From: Streptomyces sp. SID8374
Lineage (GTDB): Bacteria > Actinomycetota > Actinomycetes > Streptomycetales > Streptomycetaceae
Assembly (NCBI RefSeq): GCF_009865135.1
Contig: NZ_WWGH01000001.1
Location: 3,410,001-3,474,000, forward strand
Length of the DNA: 64,000 bases
Direction: 5' to 3'
Below the pieces are notes generated by a model that saw only the letters and a list, made by a program, of their open reading frames with translations, did not search any database and had not been told where the DNA came from. Within the stretch, counting starts at the first letter, position 1. Every line of letters begins with the position of its first letter. The position numbers and the translations under genes were made by a program. Below, piece by piece: positions 61,103 to 64,000 of the stretch.

Positions 61103-61819
61103 ACTCCCGCCACTCCGGGGCGACCTGGGCTCCCCCTGCCGCGCACCGCCCGAAAGGCGGCACCGGCCCGGCCAAGCCTGCGCCCGTCCCTGCTACGGCA
61201 CGGGCGCAAGCCACCCCGTCATGCGGCAGCAGGCCCCCGGTGACGGCCGGATACCGCCAGGCAGGGCGAGTTTATGGCCCCATTGCTGACTCGTCCGGGA
61301 GTAGGCGGATGCGAGCGCGACAACAGCCAGTAGCACCAGTCCCGCGTCTTCGATGCTCGTACACCCTTCCCGGATCCCTGAGGCCCGTGGTGGCGGCGCC
61401 GCCCCCGGAGACCGAGTTCACGTTGTTCACGTAGCGGGTCGGAGCGCCCGTGGCGTCGAGCTGCTAGGTCCGGCGCTTGCCGTTCGCGGTCTGCCGGTCC
61501 GGGGTGGGAAGTCGGCTGCTGTCGGTCGTGTGGCTCCTGTGGCCGGTGGTGTTCGGGCCCTTCTCGTACGACCGGGATATCGCCGCGCTCGGCCGGGCGG
61601 ACCGGTTCTTCCGGGGGTGGGGGCCGGCCACGGCCCTTGCGGGTCACCGCGGACCACGACGGGGTGTCCGCACCCGGCCTGTTCGTCATGCGGCCGCCCG
61701 CACCTGGCCTGTTCGCCGTGTGGCCGACCGCCGGGGTCCCCCATGTGCCTGACGGAGACCGCCCCGTGCCCCCTCCGCGCACCCCCGTCCGCGCCCCCGC
61801 TCCCCGTACGCTCGTCCCC
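61103..61819. other. Gene-free region before mshD, with repeats and a possible decayed gene
   Basis: About 715 bases without a supportable gene. On the minus strand around 61400-61490 a frame reads NGKRRT, stop, [18 protein letters not shown], which looks like a coding remnant of a protein I do not recognise. Around 61670-61735 a roughly 27-bp unit containing CACCTGGCCTGTTCG recurs. The mshD promoter presumably lies near 61760-61815. Confidence 0.45.
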
Positions 61820-62743
61820 ATGACGACTGACGCACCCCTCCCCTCCCCCGGACGCGAGATTCAGGCCCTCGACGCACTCGATGCCGCCCAGGCCGACGCC
61901 GTACTCGAACTCCTCGGCGAGGCGGCCCGCTTCGACGGCAGGCAGGCGGTCTCCGAGCAGGGGAGGCTCCGGATCCGGGGCGGACACCGCGTCGGTGTGC
62001 GCCACTTCCTGCTCACCAGTGACGGGACCCTCGCCGGGTACGCGCAGTTGGAGGACACCGACCCGGTCGAGGCCCCGGCCGCCGAGCTCGTCGTCCACCC
62101 CGAGCGGCGCGGCACCGGCCACGGGCGGGCCCTGGGCGCCGCCCTCCTCGCCGCGACCGGCAAGCGGCTGCGGGTCTGGGCGCACGGCGGCAGCTCGGCC
62201 GCCCGGCATCTGGCCCAGGTCCTTGGCCTCTCCCTCTTCCGCGAGCTGCGCCAGCTCCGCCGGAGCCTGATCCCCCTCGACCTCGCCGAGCCCGTGCTGC
62301 CCGAAGGCGTCACCGTACGGACCTTCGAGCCCGGCCGGGACGACGCCGCCTGGCTCGCCGTGAACCGCGCCGCCTTTGCTCACCACCCCGAGCAGGGCTC
62401 CCTCACCCAGCAGGACCTGGACGACCGCAAGGCGGAGCCCTGGTTCGACCCGAAGGGGTTCTTCCTGGCCGAGCGGGACGGGAAGATCGTCGGCTTCCAC
62501 TGGACGAAGGTGCACGCCGAGGAGCAGCTGGGTGAGGTGTACGTCGTCGGCGTGCTGCCCGACGCCCAGGGCGGCGGCCTCGGCAAGGCGCTGACCTCGA
62601 TCGGCCTGCACCACCTGGCCGCCGAAGGGCTGCCCACCGCGATGCTCTACGTCGACGCGGACAACACGGCGGCCGTGACGGTGTACGAGCGGATCGGCTT
62701 CACCACCCACGAGGTCGATCTGATGTACCGCACGGAGTCCTGA
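61820..62743 (+). CDS. mshD: Mycothiol synthase
   Basis: 307 residues with two GNAT domains (about 1-150 and 160-307). [15 protein letters not shown] and [22 protein letters not shown] are the acetyl-CoA-binding motif A of each half. [19 protein letters not shown] closes the second, active half. It acetylates Cys-GlcN-Ins to mycothiol, the main thiol of actinobacteria. It starts at ATG 61820. Confidence 0.93.
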   Translation: MTTDAPLPSPGREIQALDALDAAQADAVLELLGEAARFDGRQAVSEQGRLRIRGGHRVGVRHFLLTSDGTLAGYAQLEDTDPVEAPAAELVVHPERRGTGHGRALGAALLAATGKRLRVWAHGGSSAARHLAQVLGLSLFRELRQLRRSLIPLDLAEPVLPEGVTVRTFEPGRDDAAWLAVNRAAFAHHPEQGSLTQQDLDDRKAEPWFDPKGFFLAERDGKIVGFHWTKVHAEEQLGEVYVVGVLPDAQGGGLGKALTSIGLHHLAAEGLPTAMLYVDADNTAAVTVYERIGFTTHEVDLMYRTES

Positions 62744-62785
62744 ACCTCGCCTCTCCGGTCGGAAGAAAATCTGTCGTGGCGGGAG

Positions 62786-62815
62786 TAGACATCTCACTGG
62801 CGGCGGGTCTAGTGT
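62786..62815 (+). promoter_or_regulatory. Housekeeping-type promoter for the leader of the MerR-like gene
   Basis: TAGACA (62786-62791) and TAGTGT (62810-62815) are separated by 18 bp and match the HrdB consensus (TTGACA, TAGRRT). The next coding sequence begins only at 63231, so the transcript would have a leader of about 400 nt. Confidence 0.55.
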
Positions 62816-63230
62816 TTCTCTCGTAGCCGGACAGCGAGGACGGCACGGCAGTGGAGTGGTGGAGCCGGAAACGGTGGGTTCCTCCGCTGATTGCCGGGCC
62901 GGGCGGCCCCCAGGGGCCGCACAGCGGTACTCCGACCTGTCCGTCCGAATGAACCGAACCGAACGAGGTAAGGAGCAGACGCCATCAGGATCGCCCGGGC
63001 GAGGCACACACCGCTCGGGTACCGCAGGCCCCAGATCGGAAGGTGGTCCCCGGTCACGCATCCGCGATCCCCGCTCTCCCGCCCTCACCGGCGGACCGGC
63101 GGAAAAAGAAGGCCGACGTAAGTAGCGTCGGCAGATGGTGTTGAAGCTCGGGGCCCGAGTGCCGGATGGCACTCGGGCCCCCCGACGTGTCCCCACGCCG
63201 AAGACGACGTGTCCCGAAAGAAGAGGTGCT
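62816..63230 (+). promoter_or_regulatory. Long structured leader with strong hairpin upstream of the MerR-like regulator
   Basis: The hairpin GGGGCCCGAGTGCC / GGCACTCGGGCCCC (63150-63181) has a perfect 14-bp stem with loop GGAT, 49 nt before the start codon of the regulator. AAGGAG at 62970-62975 followed by an open frame (58 codons from ATG 62949) hints at a leader peptide. This could be an attenuator, a riboswitch-like element or the 3' end of a small RNA. There is no T run after the hairpin. Confidence 0.5.
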
Positions 63231-63554
63231 ATGCCCGCTAGCAGTACCCGCCCCACCGACAACCTGGACGACGACGACTACCCCGCCTTCACCATGGGCC
63301 GGGCCGCCGAGATGCTCTCCACCACGCCCGCCTTCCTCCGCGCACTCGGCGAGAACCGCCTGATCACCCCCCTGCGCTCCGAAGGCGGCCACCGCCGCTA
63401 CTCCCGCTACCAGCTGCGCATCGCCGCCCGCGCCCGTGAGCTCGTGGACCAGGGCACGAAGATCGAGGATGCCTGCCGCATCGTCATCCTCGAGGACCAG
63501 CTCGAAGAGGCTCAGCGCATCAACGAGGAACTGCGGTCCGCACGGACGCGGTAG
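63231..63554 (+). CDS. MerR-like helix-turn-helix regulator
   Basis: 107 residues from ATG 63231, with AAGAGG upstream. The HTH is [20 protein letters not shown], with the wing [14 protein letters not shown]-terminal helix ([20 protein letters not shown]) could dimerise. No ligand-binding domain follows, so it resembles the small MerR-like group that includes BldC-type regulators, but it is longer than BldC. Expression is probably set by the long leader. Confidence 0.8.
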   Translation: MPASSTRPTDNLDDDDYPAFTMGRAAEMLSTTPAFLRALGENRLITPLRSEGGHRRYSRYQLRIAARARELVDQGTKIEDACRIVILEDQLEEAQRINEELRSARTR

Positions 63555-63595
63555 ACCTCCCACAGACACACCCCGGGCACTTCCCCGGGAAGACA

Positions 63596-63621
63596 GGGGC
63601 GGCGTCGATTGACGCCGCCCC
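63596..63621 (+). terminator. Terminator of the MerR-like gene
   Basis: GGGGCGGCGTC / GACGCCGCCCC, an 11-bp perfect stem with loop GATT, followed by TTCCTT. It lies about 40 bp after the stop codon. Confidence 0.8.
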
Positions 63622-63631
63622 TTCCTTGGTG

Positions 63632-63663
63632 CACCCTTTCACTACTCAATTAGTGAAAGGGTG
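63632..63663. promoter_or_regulatory. Perfect palindromic operator of the GntR regulator
   Basis: CACCCTTTCACTA and TAGTGAAAGGGTG are 13-bp perfect inverted repeats around CTCAAT, and the right arm reaches the start region of the GntR gene. The site type fits autoregulation by a YtrA-like repressor, which would block initiation directly. Confidence 0.75.
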
Positions 63664-63669
63664 GTGGCC

Positions 63670-64000
63670 ATGGCAGGATCCGCAGCGGTCGAGTTCCGTA
63701 TCGACCGGCGCAGCGGCGTCGCCACCTACCTCCAGATCGTCCAGCAGACGAAGCAGGCCCTGCGCCTGGGCGTTCTGGAACCCGGGGACCGGCTGCCCAC
63801 CGCCCGCGAGGTCGTCGAGGCCACCGCCATCAACCCGAACACCGTCCTCAAGGCGTACCGGGAGCTGGAGCGCGAGGGCCTCGTCGAGGCACGGCGCGGC
63901 CTCGGCACCTTCGTACGCCGGACGCTCGGCACGGCGGCCGGGGCATCCGCCTCCGACTCGCCGCTGCGCACCGAACTCGCCGACTGGGCCCGCCGGGCAC
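63670..64000 (+). CDS. GntR-family (YtrA-type) regulator, C-terminus beyond window
   Basis: Partial, 110 residues seen. Winged HTH: VATYLQIVQQTKQALRLGVL, GDRLPTAREVVEATAINPNTV, KAYRELEREGLVEARRGLGTFV. The short linker and absence of a large effector domain so far suggest the YtrA subfamily, which usually represses a downstream ABC transporter operon. The start could be ATG 63670 or GTG 63661. Confidence 0.88.
   Translation, partial: MAGSAAVEFRIDRRSGVATYLQIVQQTKQALRLGVLEPGDRLPTAREVVEATAINPNTVLKAYRELEREGLVEARRGLGTFVRRTLGTAAGASASDSPLRTELADWARRA

Noticed and set aside
1..64000. CRISPR arrays, rRNA genes, plasmid or chromosomal origins
   Set aside because: No regularly spaced repeat-spacer units, rRNA signatures, or DnaA-box clusters were seen.

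Overview
The window is high-GC actinobacterial DNA, almost certainly Streptomyces. The evidence is the codon bias, GTG/TTG starts, ATGA-type coupled gene overlaps, and core genes in Streptomyces order: the thymidylate-kinase/MFS fusion, topA with a Lys/Ala tail, hppA, an anti-sigma factor and bldG, a MrfA-type helicase, and mycothiol synthase mshD.

Region 1 (1 to about 19.6 kb) is the right end of an integrated genomic island packed with predicted defence genes. It holds an Eco29kI-type GIY-YIG restriction enzyme, a cytosine-5 methyltransferase and a Vsr-type nickase; a complete IS5-type element; an esterase divergent from a caspase-STAND-beta-propeller protein; and a three-gene operon ending in a 1790-residue DUF1998 helicase resembling Druantia DruE. 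The right border has a truncated IS66 gene, a 166-bp MITE-like element and a 43-bp 3' half of a tRNA-Thr(CGT) gene, which is the expected attachment-site scar. The island therefore extends left, beyond the window.

Region 2 (19.7-22.0 kb) has a small membrane protein and a receptor Ser/Thr kinase broken by two homopolymer frameshifts.

Region 3 (22.2-37.8 kb) is a compact biosynthetic cluster that I do not recognise. On the minus strand, mostly translationally coupled, it encodes an AurF-type diiron oxygenase, a tRNA-synthetase-like amino acid:carrier-protein ligase, AcpS, two carrier proteins, a carboxyl-methyltransferase-like enzyme, a KAS III, a second thiolase-fold protein, a stand-alone condensation domain, a NodB deacetylase with an unusual N-terminal domain, an MFS exporter and an Sfp-type PPTase. 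A flavin-fold protein, a LuxR regulator and a SARP with an extra HTH lie upstream. The logic suggests an amino acid loaded on a carrier protein, oxidised, condensed and exported.

Region 4 (37.8-64 kb) is core genome: holB, tmk, topA, a decaying ArsR/ABC transporter operon (46.1-49.9 kb), a methyltransferase, a lipoprotein, hppA, the anti-sigma/bldG pair, a DUF1998 helicase, secreted proteins, mshD, a MerR-like regulator with a long structured leader, and a GntR regulator with a perfect palindromic operator at the right edge. Several frameshifts sit in homopolymers, so some broken genes may be sequencing errors.
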